This document shows, piece after piece, positions 54,527 to 64,000 of a stretch of DNA of 64,000 nucleotides; position 1 is the stretch's first letter; each line of letters begins with the position of its first letter. Both the position numbers and the translations under genes were made by a program. The notes below the pieces were generated by a model that worked only from the letters and a program-made list of their open reading frames with translations, was not told where the DNA came from and did not search any database. The DNA comes from Nannizziopsis barbatae (lineage: Eukaryota > Ascomycota > Eurotiomycetes > Onygenales > Nannizziopsiaceae), in assembly GCA_014964245.1 (NCBI GenBank), contig JACVYH010000002.1:6227501-6291500 (forward strand), given 5' to 3'.

Positions 54527-55920
54527 ATGGCTACCATTCTGAAAGCCTCCGTTGTTGCCTTTGTGGCTCTACTCTCCTGCGCTGATGCTAGTAAACTGCT
54601 TGGGTTTGAGCACAACAAGAAAAACATCATTCCCAATTCTTACATTGTGGCATTGAAGAGCGGTCTCCCCGAAAATGAATTCGACAATCATATGGCCCGG
54701 GTATCCAAAATCCACTCCGCCAATGCTGCGGCTGCAAGGGGCTCCGGAACTACTGGAGTGAAATTTACCTTCAAAGTTAAGGGTTGGATGGGATATAGCG
54801 GCAATTTCGACGATCATACACTGCGAGAGCTCATGGAAGATAGCAACGTTAGTCCGCATAATGATTTTTAGGGCTCGTCGTTAACATGAAGTTCTAGGTT
54901 GACTATATTGAGCCGGATCGACTTTCCCGCATAGCAGCCGTCCCAACGCAAAAACGAGCTTTAGTGACGCAAAAGAGCGCTCCAACCTGGGGTCTTGGGC
55001 GAATTTCCCACAAACTAACCGGCAACCGAGACTACGTCTACGACGAATCTGCCGGAGAAGGCGTAACAGTCTATAGTATTGATACTGGAATTGATATCAC
55101 TCACCCCGACTTTGAAGGCCGTGCATTCTGGGGCATCAATACTGTGGATAAAATTGACAAGGATGGTCACGGCCACGGAACCCATACCTCCAGCACAATT
55201 GTTGGCAAAACTTACGGCGTTGCTAAGAAGGCAAAGATCTATGCTGCTAAAGTTTATGATTCTCGAGGTGTTGGTCCTGACAGTGCAACGATGAAGGCCA
55301 TCGAGTGGGCAATCAACCATGCTCAGGCAAACAACCACACCGGCAAGGCCGCCATGAACTTAAGCTTGGTAACCGATAGTCCCAGAGCAGTGAACGCCAT
55401 CTGCACAAAGGCCGTTGATACGGGAATTTTTGTTGCTGTTGCTGCTGGTAATGACAACGTAAGTTCAAGACTGCGTCTCCCGAGATCCAGATCCACATTC
55501 AAGGGCTAATACCCTACAGAGAGTTGTCACCAACGAATCTCCAGCCTCGGCTGCTAAAGTATGCACTACTGGTGCTACAAGGGATGGGGATTACAAAGCT
55601 AGCTTCTCTAACTACGGCCGACTTGGTAAGACCGCTTGACCGTGGCTTTCTTCAAAAAGTTAGTAACTTGTCACTTAGTTGCAATCTATGCTCCCGGCCA
55701 ATCAATCACAGCTGCCATGCCCAACGGCCGAGTAGGCACGATCTCAGGCACCTCTATGGCTTCACCTCACGTTTGCGGAGTTGGGGCGATGTTGATGTCC
55801 TCAGAGGGAATTGCTCCAGCGAAAATCTGTGACCGTCTCAAGCAGCTCGCCAATGCCGTTGTTCGCAACCCGGGAGCGAACACGACCAATAAGCTGCTCT
55901 ACAATGGAAGCGGCCAGTAA
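54527..55920 (+). CDS. Secreted subtilisin-like protease (S8A, proteinase K group)
   Basis: Exons 54527-54847, 54898-55458, 55520-55625 and 55679-55920 (introns of 50, 61 and 53 bp) give 409 residues, the usual size of fungal Sub/Pr1 proteases. A signal peptide ends near ADAS (about residue 20). An I9 inhibitor prodomain follows (IPNSYIVALK ... VDYIEPD), then the mature enzyme with Asp169 (YSIDTGID), His200 (GHGHGTH), oxyanion Asn292 (AAGND) and Ser355 (GTSMASPH). The conserved SLGG segment lining the substrate cleft reads SLVTD here, so cleft specificity may differ. The enzyme is secreted and probably broad in specificity; together with the trypsin it suggests protein-rich substrates. Confidence 0.92.
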
Positions 55921-56297
55921 GAAAACCTTGATTGTCCGCTGAGCGCTGAATAAACACAACTTTCATGTATATATTTGGCAAATCTATTCCGACCTATTGG
56001 ATTAGGCGAATGAGCGCTGCAAACATGGCCTTACACCGCATTGGGAAACACTTTTCGACCCGGCGTAATCTAAATATGTAGATTTGTATGTATGTAAATA
56101 TGTGCAGCAGCATGCATGTATGTACATCAGAGTTATTCCCCTGCGCACCGCTTTTGTAGCCCTGTCATATAAGGCCGCCGCGAGCGAGTCCTTTTTCTAC
56201 GTAGGTTTCGATTTTAGGTCCTTTCCAGTTGTATCGTAGCGGGTAACCAGGCACGCGTCATATTTCCTCCGCTTACTTCCTCAGCATTGATCGGTAC

Positions 56298-57350
56298 TCA
56301 AAAATCATCCACCGTGACTCCAACGCCTCTCCCATTCGCCAATGAAAGAAGCTCCCGACCCAGCACAACATCCATGATGCCCAATCCCACGCATTTGAAA
56401 ATAACGCTATTGTCCATAGCGAATGTTTCCATTGATAAGTTACGGTCTGCCGCTAGCTCACCAATCTCAAGGAGTTGGTCTCCTGATACATCAGCCATGA
56501 TTAGTTCGCCAGCCTCCGCAAGGCAGGCATCTCTAGAATCCACAATGACTATTCCGTCTGCAGAGAGAAGTGTTTCCGAGTCGATTTCCTGCATATGTGG
56601 CTTGTACGAGCCGATGAGAGAAATAAACACCGGGTTAGGCCCGAGGTACTCGCTTGTGAACAAAGGCTCGGTGGATGGAGTGCAACAGAAAATGGCGTCA
56701 GCTTCCGATACAAGTTTCTTCAGCTGGTTCGTAGTGAAGTCCTGGGAGTCTCTTGCTAGATAGTCCATGGATATCTTGGGGTATTTCGTTCGCACGTCTG
56801 CATCTAGCTCTCTTCTCAAGTTTTCCAACCCTTTTCCGCTTCTATTGACCACTGTAACTTTCGAAATAGCGTAACCGAGAAGTAAGAGTGCAAGACGAAT
56901 ATGCCATTCAGCTTGCTTCCCAGCACCAAATACCACGATGTGTGCATCGCAGGGATGTCTATAGTTGAGAAAAGGGATCATGGTTGTTAGAGCTGTTCGA
57001 AATGCGGTCAATGTCTCCGCATTCAGGACACCATCAAGATCGCCAGTCGGCGAGAATATATTTATGGAGCCTTTAGGAGGTCCAGAGTGGCCGGGAAGAG
57101 TTACAACCTTGATACCAGTGGTCTTTTCTGAGTCGGATGCCGGCATGAAAAGGGTCAAATTGTCATGGTGCGTTCGAATATGTTCTCTCATGGGTTGATG
57201 AATGAGGCTCGGAGTATTGCTGGCCTGACTTTTGTTCTGTGCTGAGTAGCTTTGAAGAGCCTGTGAAAGGGCCCGGAGAAGTTTCCGACATTCATTTTCG
57301 GTCACTCCCTTGAGGATTGGAGCGATGTCCGATTCGCGAAGGATCAACAT
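56298..57350 (-). CDS. Ornithine cyclodeaminase / mu-crystallin family protein
   Basis: A single open frame of 350 residues starting MLILRESDIAPIL, which matches the family N-terminus. The substrate region is PGHSGPPKGSINIFSPTGDL and the Rossmann motif VVFGAGKQAEWHI, with the family pattern FCCTPSTEPLF later. Members act as NAD(P)-dependent imine reductases or amino-acid cyclodeaminases. With proline dehydrogenase only 3.5 kb away, a role in proline or imino-acid metabolism is tempting but unproven. Near full length and intact. Convergent with the subtilisin gene, with a 377-bp spacer. Confidence 0.88.
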   Translation of the reverse strand: MLILRESDIAPILKGVTENECRKLLRALSQALQSYSAQNKSQASNTPSLIHQPMREHIRTHHDNLTLFMPASDSEKTTGIKVVTLPGHSGPPKGSINIFSPTGDLDGVLNAETLTAFRTALTTMIPFLNYRHPCDAHIVVFGAGKQAEWHIRLALLLLGYAISKVTVVNRSGKGLENLRRELDADVRTKYPKISMDYLARDSQDFTTNQLKKLVSEADAIFCCTPSTEPLFTSEYLGPNPVFISLIGSYKPHMQEIDSETLLSADGIVIVDSRDACLAEAGELIMADVSGDQLLEIGELAADRNLSMETFAMDNSVIFKCVGLGIMDVVLGRELLSLANGRGVGVTVDDF

Positions 57351-57869
57351 AGTGTAGAGAGGTACAAAGGAAAAATAATACGGTTGAAGGTCATCTGATC
57401 ACTGGAGGTATTTTATGAATGGATAGAGCGGATTGACTGGCATTGATTAGACTGGCATTCCGATTCTCCTTGTTCTCGGTGACGGTAACTCAACAGTGGT
57501 GGTCATGACTACGCCTACTGCGTACCTTCAGAGTATTTATTACACCGAGGTTGGTATCCAGGCGCCAAGTCGGATATATGGCCGGATCGGAATTACTAAT
57601 CTCCGCAGAAGCATTTTAACTTTGAAATTGCCAGACCAGAGCAGGTAGCGATTTATTGCAAGCTACACGACGAATATATCCCATACATGTATAAGGTATA
57701 TACGAATAAGATACTTATTAGGGTAAAGTTCCTGTCTGGGAATATATGCGCAGTGCTCTGGTGAGCTACCTCTAGCCAATGAAAAATCATCCTTGAATTA
57801 GGTACTCAAGATGCTTACTTGCGGGAAATGATTAGGGAATATCAGAGAGTATGCTTAAGGATTCTTCAG

Positions 57870-57922
57870 GATGAGCGAGGTTAGCCCAGGGTTGTGGACC
57901 TTTTACAAGTACTACTATGTAG
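57870..57922. mobile_element. Degenerate MITE end, same family as 3589 and 58534
   Basis: The stretch AGGGTTGTGGACCTTTTAC followed by AAGTACTACTA is recognisable as a mutated right TIR. The matching left end is not clear. Confidence 0.4.
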
Positions 57923-58533
57923 TCCGTAAGGTCTGCATGTTATGTTCCCAGCACAGTCGTTAAACCCTCCGCTCCTATCCGACTCGCCCGAGAGGTCCGA
58001 TGGGACCAACTATTTTTAGCTGCGTATTGGTAGAATCAATTGCGCGATGCCCCAATTCAAGAAAAACTAATGACTAAATAAGTCGGGCAATATTCCAGGT
58101 TCAAAAGTTCAGTTGGGGTATACATAGATATCTTGCCGAAGCTCAGCAAAGGTTGAATCCCAATTACAGGACGGAATAAGGCCGGTGTTTTCGCTCAGCG
58201 TATAGAAGAAGGTGCTCCCTGTTAGGAAAAGTGCGAGCTTTCAGAAATTTCTGCCATGAAATGTCGGATATGATAAACAAGTCACCAAAGGACAAAGAAA
58301 CGCTCTCTCTTAGCGACCAGCTAAGAGAACCGTTTGTGTAATATCTCTGATACCTGTTTACCTATTATAGCTTGTTGTGCTAGGCGTCTCAATTTCAATA
58401 GCCGATGCCGATTTTCATCATCGTGCAATAGCAAAGACAACCTGGGGTTTCTCCCTTGGGTGTATAACTAATCTCACGGGTCTAACCAGGATAGAGCCGT
58501 TTCCTGTCATCTGCGAATATGATAGACAACTTA

Positions 58534-58751
58534 CAGTGCTTCGTCAAAAGTGTCCACAATCCCTAAGCATACTCTTGTGTTAAGCCCCTGAATCAACCCT
58601 TAACTTGCCTGAGTTGCCCCCTCAAAATACCCCTTAAACATAAGAGTATTTACTAGCTTTAACAAAGTGGTTTTAAGCGCTATTGCTAAGGTCAATTGAG
58701 GATAAGCAGCAGGATTTTCTAGGGGTTGTGGAAACTTTTGACAGAGTAATG
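58534..58751. mobile_element. MITE, Tc1/mariner type, second copy, 218 bp
   Basis: Starts CAGTGCTTCGTCAAAAGTG after TA (58532-58533) and ends CTTTTGACAGAGTAATG before TA (58752-58753). Inner TIR parts share CCACAA and CCCT segments with the ends of the 3589 element. An internal stretch (CTCAAAATACC ... ATAAGAGTAT) matches the 3589 element in inverted orientation, so both are one family. Confidence 0.8.
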
Positions 58752-60861
58752 TAGCTGCGAACGATTTAGACAGAAAGTAACAAAATTGCGGCTCTAGTTT
58801 TCTTGCTTCGTTCTTATATCATTCATTTCTTGGCCTTTACATGGAATCAGCAATTCCTTGGCTCCGAGCCGAAAAGGTCCCGATGTCGCAGCTGTTTGTC
58901 ATTCTCAGATTGTTAGAGCCCGAGCTCCCGATGTCGTGGCTACAACCAGAGCCGGTTATAATTGACCGATTTCAAGGTGAATCATGATTTATCTTTCGTT
59001 CTTCAAATCCATTTACGTGGCAGGGAGTCCTAGAGGTTGATTAGTCAATTGCGATATCTGGTGATTTGATGCTGTAGCTCAATTTGATCTTTCAAGTTGC
59101 TGAAGATGACCACTCTAATGTTGTCTTGCGGTTGTTGAAGATGGGTCACACATTTTGTGACAGAGACAACAGGTTAGCCCCGAGTAATCTTTCTGCGTGT
59201 TTAGTGAAATAGTTAAGATCACGGCGCAACATAAATTCCCGTGAAAAGGCTAGGCTAAACGGCGTTACAAGCGGCCTATGTGGCATCTGAGACAAAAAGT
59301 GCCTCCAATATTTGCTGTATGTATGGAGTACTGTCTCAGTCACAGTATATGACGATTTGAATAACCAGGCCCGAGTGGATAAGCCGCGAACTGGATCCGA
59401 TTTGTCATTTCAAGTATTATACAAGCCTTAGATCCGTAGACTGGCTTTGTGGTATCGTGTTTCCAAGGCGTTGGTGATGATGCCCGTGCGAAGGCAGATG
59501 CGGGCCATAAATCCGGATTTTTGCGGCTTTTTTCATGATATCGGCTGGAAAGGAACTTGCATTAATAAATGTGGGTTTTCGAATCCACAGATAATTCTGA
59601 GATCTAGTGACGAGCGACAGGCTCAATGCTTGGTGTTATGTTGTTCCATTACGGAGTCCTCCTGGTGAGACGTTGCGTGCACATGCCGTGCTTTGTCAAG
59701 TGTTCGATGCCTTTGTTATCCCTTGTTATCCATTTATAAGACGGACTGGAAGTGAGTCAGGACCCTTAGCGATGGGCGGGACGAGTAGCTCGGGGGTACG
59801 AAAAGTCTTGATGAAGCACGGCGTCCCTTCCAACGGGCTATTCCAAAATACTAGTGGCCCGAGGCATAATGGCAAGTGCGTTGGAAAGGTCATATGCACG
59901 AGCAGAATCGAGTTTTTCGTACTCCGATAATTGCTTTTATTACTGAGCGGCCAAGAGATTTCGAATGACGCTGATAAATTAATGGAGCTGATTTGGTGGA
60001 AGGGCCGAGAACGGCGAACCCTGGTGCATGAATAGAAGCTAATTTAAGCATATCTCCAGGCTTCGGGCGAATTCGCAACTCACCAGTCAGCAATGCAGAA
60101 AAAGCAAGACTGTGAACGGGGATGGCTGGGGAAGAGAGTGTGGGGGTTTTAATAATGTTCCACGACACAGCTTCGGGCTTCTCTTTGTGCAAACGGGATG
60201 AGAACAAAGCGAGGAAGTCAAGAAAGCCTTGACAAAGCACGGCTATCTCTCGCTTTTCCTTGAATTCTTGGTTGGATGCTCGGAGATAACAGGTGGACAC
60301 CTGCATGGATTCCGTGACATCTGGGAGTAACTCCCACGGAAAACAGACAGATGAGTCGAAGGAAGTTGGAGGCCTGCGAAACTCTGGAAGCTGAAGATTC
60401 GGAGACAACGAGCCGAGGGCGCTTAGTCAGACGCTAGCTAGGCCGGTTTAGGACGTTGGCATGGGTCACATGAGCCCCATTGGCGGGAAGCTGCAGGAAA
60501 ACCCCGGAAAGCGTCGTCTCCAGACGCCTGGAGTGACAGGGAAGCCCGCTGGAAAGCGCCTTCATCCGCCGGTTCGCAGTGACTTTGCAGCGAAGGACAA
60601 CTTGGCCCGTGGCACCATAGAAGCAACCCTTGCGGCACAAGTCACTCCGAACGGTACTCAGAATAGCCGGGTTGGCTGCTTTTGTGCGCCTTCCGCCGAC
60701 TCGCCCAGAACCCAGAAAGCTTGCGGAAGCTTAGGCCCACTTCTCCCAGATCTGGCTGGTTTCTATGTATATATTCGCCGCCCCGGACTTTTCGTTGTTT
60801 TCTCTCTTTCTCCTCCTTTCTTTCATATTACGTCCTCCATTTTTTTCACATCATTCGAGAT

Positions 60862-62385
60862 ATGGCCTGCCGACTATCAACAGTCTGCCGGGCTTCAAGA
60901 CTTATAACTTATCCTAATACTAATCTCTTCTTAACCCAGTCCCTGCGTCACTCTCGTGCCTTCCATGTGCCCTCAGAGTCCCCCGAAAACTTCACCCAGT
61001 CAACATGGGACGCCGCCAAACCCGACGTCGTGGCTTTAGGAAGCCTCTCGCCACCACGAGTGCTAGGTAGAATGCCCACTGCTTCTCTTGTTCGGAGTAT
61101 GATGTTGCAAACGGTGATGTCTCGACCACGCCTAATGGATGTGGCCTCTGACATGTTTCGTCGTAATGTCCAGCTCCTAACCAAAAACGCGGCCCTGAGG
61201 TTCTTCCTCGACAACATATTCTATGCACAGTTCTGTGCCGGGAGGACCGAGGCTGAAATTAAACGCACCGTGGACAATCTAAGGAATATGGGCTACCGGG
61301 GAGTGATCCTAGCCTATGCTCGAGAAGTTGATTTGTCAGAAGCACACGCAGAAAGCGGAGCGGTGGAGTCCGCGGCGCTGCATCGAGAGCATGTGTCGCA
61401 ATGGCTCCAAGGAACGCTTCGAACGATCCAATACGCACACCGGGGAGATTTTGCTGCTGTGAAATTCACCGGAGCTGGCCTTGGTTGTGTGAACGCTCTT
61501 GAAACTGGGCAGCAGCCAGATGAATTGATGGCTGATGCCTTGAAACAGATTTGCAGTTCTGCAAAAGAACAAGGGGTAAAACTCTTGTTCGATGCCGAGC
61601 ACTATGTGCAGAAAGAAGGCATCGACACTTGGACGATGAATCTCATGCGGGAGTACAACCGTGATGGGCAAACTGTGGTTTATAATACTTATCAAATGTA
61701 AGTCTTGTCGGCCTTTTGATACAAGCTGAAATACCCTGGCACTAAACAATCGATCTAGGTACTTGAAGGAGTCGATGTCAACGTTGCAGTCGCACCTGCA
61801 AATGGCTAAAGACGGCCATTTTAACTTGGGAGTCAAACTGGTCCGCGGCGCATATATCAACAGTGACCCTCGTCATTTGATCCACGATACCAAGGCTGAT
61901 ACCGATAGAGCGTTTGACGAAGCTGCGTTGATGCTTGCTACGCAACACATCGAAAATCCGACCGGACCCAAGATTGGCCTGGTACTTGCTAGCCACAACA
62001 AGGAGAGTACAAGAAAGATGCGCGAACTACGACAAGAGCAGCTCAGACGTGGCCTGCCGCTGGCTGACGTAGCATACGCTCAACTTATGGGAATGGCTGA
62101 TGAACTCTCCATGAGTTTGACGCAAAAAGCTCCGGTAGGTTCACAATGCCATCGAGTTTGGTGAACAAATACTAATATATTTTCCAGGATCTTGAAGAAG
62201 AGGATAACCAAGTGTTCAAATACGTTGTCTGGGGAACGACAGAGGAATGTATGATGTATCTCCTGCGCCGCGCCGAGGAAAATCGGGATGCCGTCGAGCG
62301 GAGTTCGATGAGCAAGCAAGCATTATGGGAGGAGTTTCGCGGGAGGTTGGTCCCCTCGCTTGGGTTCTTGCGACGTGCATCGTGA
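60862..62385 (+). CDS. Proline dehydrogenase, mitochondrial
   Basis: Exons 60862-61697, 61759-62134 and 62188-62385 (introns of 61 and 53 bp) give 469 residues. The Met at 60862 is chosen because it opens an Arg/Ser-rich mitochondrial presequence (MACRLSTVCRASRL); the longer open frame upstream has no such character. The beta/alpha-barrel strands include AAVKFTGAGLG, KLLFDAEHYVQ, NTYQMYLK and GVKLVRGAYI, and the C-terminal LLRRAEENRDA helix carries the Arg pair that binds proline. It oxidises proline to pyrroline-5-carboxylate with FAD, passing electrons to the respiratory chain. The counterpart is PUT1 in yeast and prnD in Aspergillus. No other prn genes are visible, so it is not in a proline cluster here. 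Confidence 0.94.
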
Positions 62386-62942
62386 ATTGTAGTGCCTTGA
62401 CTGGTGCTCGGTGGAGTTTGGACATTTGCTCTTCCTGCTTCGGCGTTGCAAAATCTGCTCGGGGGGATCTTTGAATTTAGCGACTGAGTTTTTGTTCTTT
62501 TCTGGCTGTTAACTTAGCGTATGATAATGACCATAGTTAATGCTCAATCCAAATAAGTGCCGCATCAATTATTATAATAGAGAGATCATGTTCCCGGGAT
62601 AGTACCCAATCACGGTAGTTAGTAGCCCGATCCATTGAGATAGAAGAGTATGAAAATTCCAAGCACTGGATACGCTTTCTATGCTGTGGAAAACAATCAC
62701 CTTGAATGGAGTAAAAACGATTGGAAACCTCGAGATCTTCTTGCGACTTCGAGATCAGATAAAAGAGTGAAATTTCTAACTACCGGACAAGTTCCGCCCT
62801 CTTCACGTGATCTCTTCTACCAACCTACAAAGTATAATCCTCGCAGGTCAATTACTACGGAACCTCGCTCCTCCATCGCCCCTCATTAAAGCTCTGAGAC
62901 GGACATCAGCATCTTGCCATTCCAATTTGCAAGTGCGATAAG
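62386..62942. other. Intergenic spacer
   Basis: 557 bp between the proline dehydrogenase and UPF3 genes. A 79-codon frame (62650-62889) has no recognisable features and probably lies in the UPF3 promoter or leader. Confidence 0.5.
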
Positions 62943-64000
62943 ATGGCCCATCGGCATAATCCAAGATCTACGCCGGCAGGTATAATTCCTATGCCTCTTG
63001 GGGCTCAGCAGCCGGTACCAAGAGCCTCGAAATCCAGCTCCAGTAGAGCGAACGCTCCGCGATTGAAATTCCTAGTGAGACGCTTGCCACCAGGGTTGAC
63101 ACAGGCAGAGTTCGAGGAAGCCTTGGGGTCAGAATGGGCAATTGGCAGAGGGAAAGTAGACTGGGTTTCGTATAAGCCCGGAAAGTTGTCCGCTGAGTGA
63201 GCAGTAACAATCCTGACTTTCTAAAAGATGCAGTCTGTTGACCACAGTTTATTGTCTTTAGTCCCTCGAAACCATCGAAGCCCTCACGTGCGTATATACG
63301 AGTTACCTCTTCGTCAGTGGTGAACAGCCTATCGGATAGAGTACGCCAGACTTCATTCCACGACAGTCGCAACACATTTACGGACCCTGCTCTTCTTGGT
63401 CCTCCAACCCTTGAATATGCCCCTTATCCACGTGCTCCTGGGTTGAAAATCCGCAAAGATGCCAGAATGGGAACCATCGATCAGGACCTAGAATTCATTG
63501 CCTTTCTTGAAAGTTTGACAAATCCCGTTTCCAAACCGAACCCAGAGGAGATACTAGAGACTGAGAGGGAAGAAAAGTCTACCGTCACGCCGCTGATCCA
63601 GTTTCTAAGGGAAAAGAAAGCAAACAAAGCCAAAGAGACAAGTGTTCCAGCCCGTACCCCAAAGCCATCCAGGGCACCACCAAAGGATGTCAAGGCGGAG
63701 AAAGCCCCGGCGAAGAAAGCTGCTTCAAACGCGGCATCTGACAAGCAGGCAGAAGCTTCTAAAGCTGCAAAAGATGCAGTCAAAGCTGCTTATAAACAAA
63801 TGGCCAGTCAAAGAGCGCAAAAAGCCGCTGCTACTCCAACAACGTCAAGTGAACCACCGCCGCCATTGCCAACGCAGCCCAATTCGTCCTCGAATCCTGC
63901 GCTCGCTACGGACAGGAAACGGGAGCGTGGGGATCTTACTGCCGCCACAAAAATCCTACGCCGTGATCTAGGGCTCACTCCTCCCCGCAAGCGCGGGGAC
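62943..64000 (+). CDS. upf3: UPF3 nonsense-mediated decay factor (3' end beyond window)
   Basis: Exon 62943-63196 joins 63262-64000 across a 65-bp intron (GA|GTGAGC...TTTAG|T) to read KLSADPSKPSKPSRAYI, conserved Upf3 sequence. The RRM-like Smg4/UPF3 domain spans residues from LKFLVRRLPPGLTQAEFEEAL through LLGPPTLEYAPYPR and GTIDQDLEFIAFLESL. After it comes a Lys/Ala-rich charged region with nuclear-localisation character and a Pro-rich stretch, then KILRRDLGLTPPRKRGD at the window edge. The frame is open to the last base, so the gene is truncated by the window and not by mutation. UPF3 bridges exon-junction marks and UPF2 in mRNA quality control, moving between nucleus and cytoplasm. Confidence 0.92.

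Larger units (their letters stand above)
57351..60861. other. Gene-poor 3.5-kb spacer with MITE copies
   Basis: Contains the intact MITE at 58534-58751 and a partial one ending near 57922. A 172-codon minus-strand frame (59890-60408) and shorter frames at 59417-59930 show no recognisable domain and are not called. The last 200 bp include pyrimidine-rich promoter sequence before the proline dehydrogenase start. Confidence 0.5.

Noticed and set aside
59890..60408. 172-codon minus-strand frame
   Set aside because: Composition is acceptable, but there is no recognisable motif, no splice partner and no conserved context; not strong enough to call.
56298..62385. Ornithine cyclodeaminase-like and proline dehydrogenase genes as a proline-utilisation cluster
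   Set aside because: A 3.5-kb gene-poor spacer with MITEs separates them, and no permease, P5C dehydrogenase or prn-type regulator is present.

Overview
The window is nuclear DNA of a filamentous ascomycete (Pezizomycotina). Genes carry short GT-AG introns, mostly 50-75 bp. Families include Zn2Cys6 regulators, an iterative PKS-NRPS, secreted S1 and S8 proteases, UPF3 and mitochondrial proline dehydrogenase. Transposon relics show C-to-T/G-to-A decay of the repeat-induced point mutation (RIP) type. A eurotiomycete is my best guess from gene content and the recurring TACGGAGTA/TACTCCGTA motif. No rRNA, complete tRNA or CRISPR was seen.

Layout. 1-1440 is an AT-rich, RIP-like block. 1.7-7.6 kb holds a two-exon gene of unknown function with internal duplications, a TA-flanked MITE, a multi-pass membrane protein and a secreted trypsin-like protease. 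7.9-13.4 kb is a decayed zone: a long-TIR element with a 10-bp target duplication, a small Cys-rich gene, and broken gene remnants with RIP-type stop codons. 14.2-43.4 kb is a secondary-metabolite cluster. 43.6-64 kb holds a DsbA-fold protein, an AGC-type pseudokinase fused to ankyrin repeats, a short-chain dehydrogenase, a secreted subtilisin, an ornithine cyclodeaminase-like protein, proline dehydrogenase and the 5' part of UPF3, with several long gene-poor gaps.

The cluster is the main system. It has a Zn2Cys6 regulator, a Baeyer-Villiger-type monooxygenase, a six-exon PKS-NRPS (KS-AT-DH-MT-inactive ER-KR-ACP-C-A-T-R, about 4143 aa), two P450s, a stand-alone enoyl reductase, a lipocalin-like Diels-Alderase candidate and an alpha/beta hydrolase. 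This is the gene complement of cytochalasan clusters such as ccs of Aspergillus clavatus. In the expected route the PKS and trans-ER build a methylated polyketide, which the NRPS module couples to an amino acid. The R domain releases an aldehyde; hydrolase and Diels-Alderase promote ring closure to an isoindolone; the P450s and BVMO tailor the macrocycle. Product identity is inference.

Promoters of the cluster genes share a CGG-N3-CGG type motif (consensus near TTCGGWTTCGG; variant forms for the PKS-NRPS and one P450). It is a candidate operator for the cluster's own regulator and the most testable new observation here.
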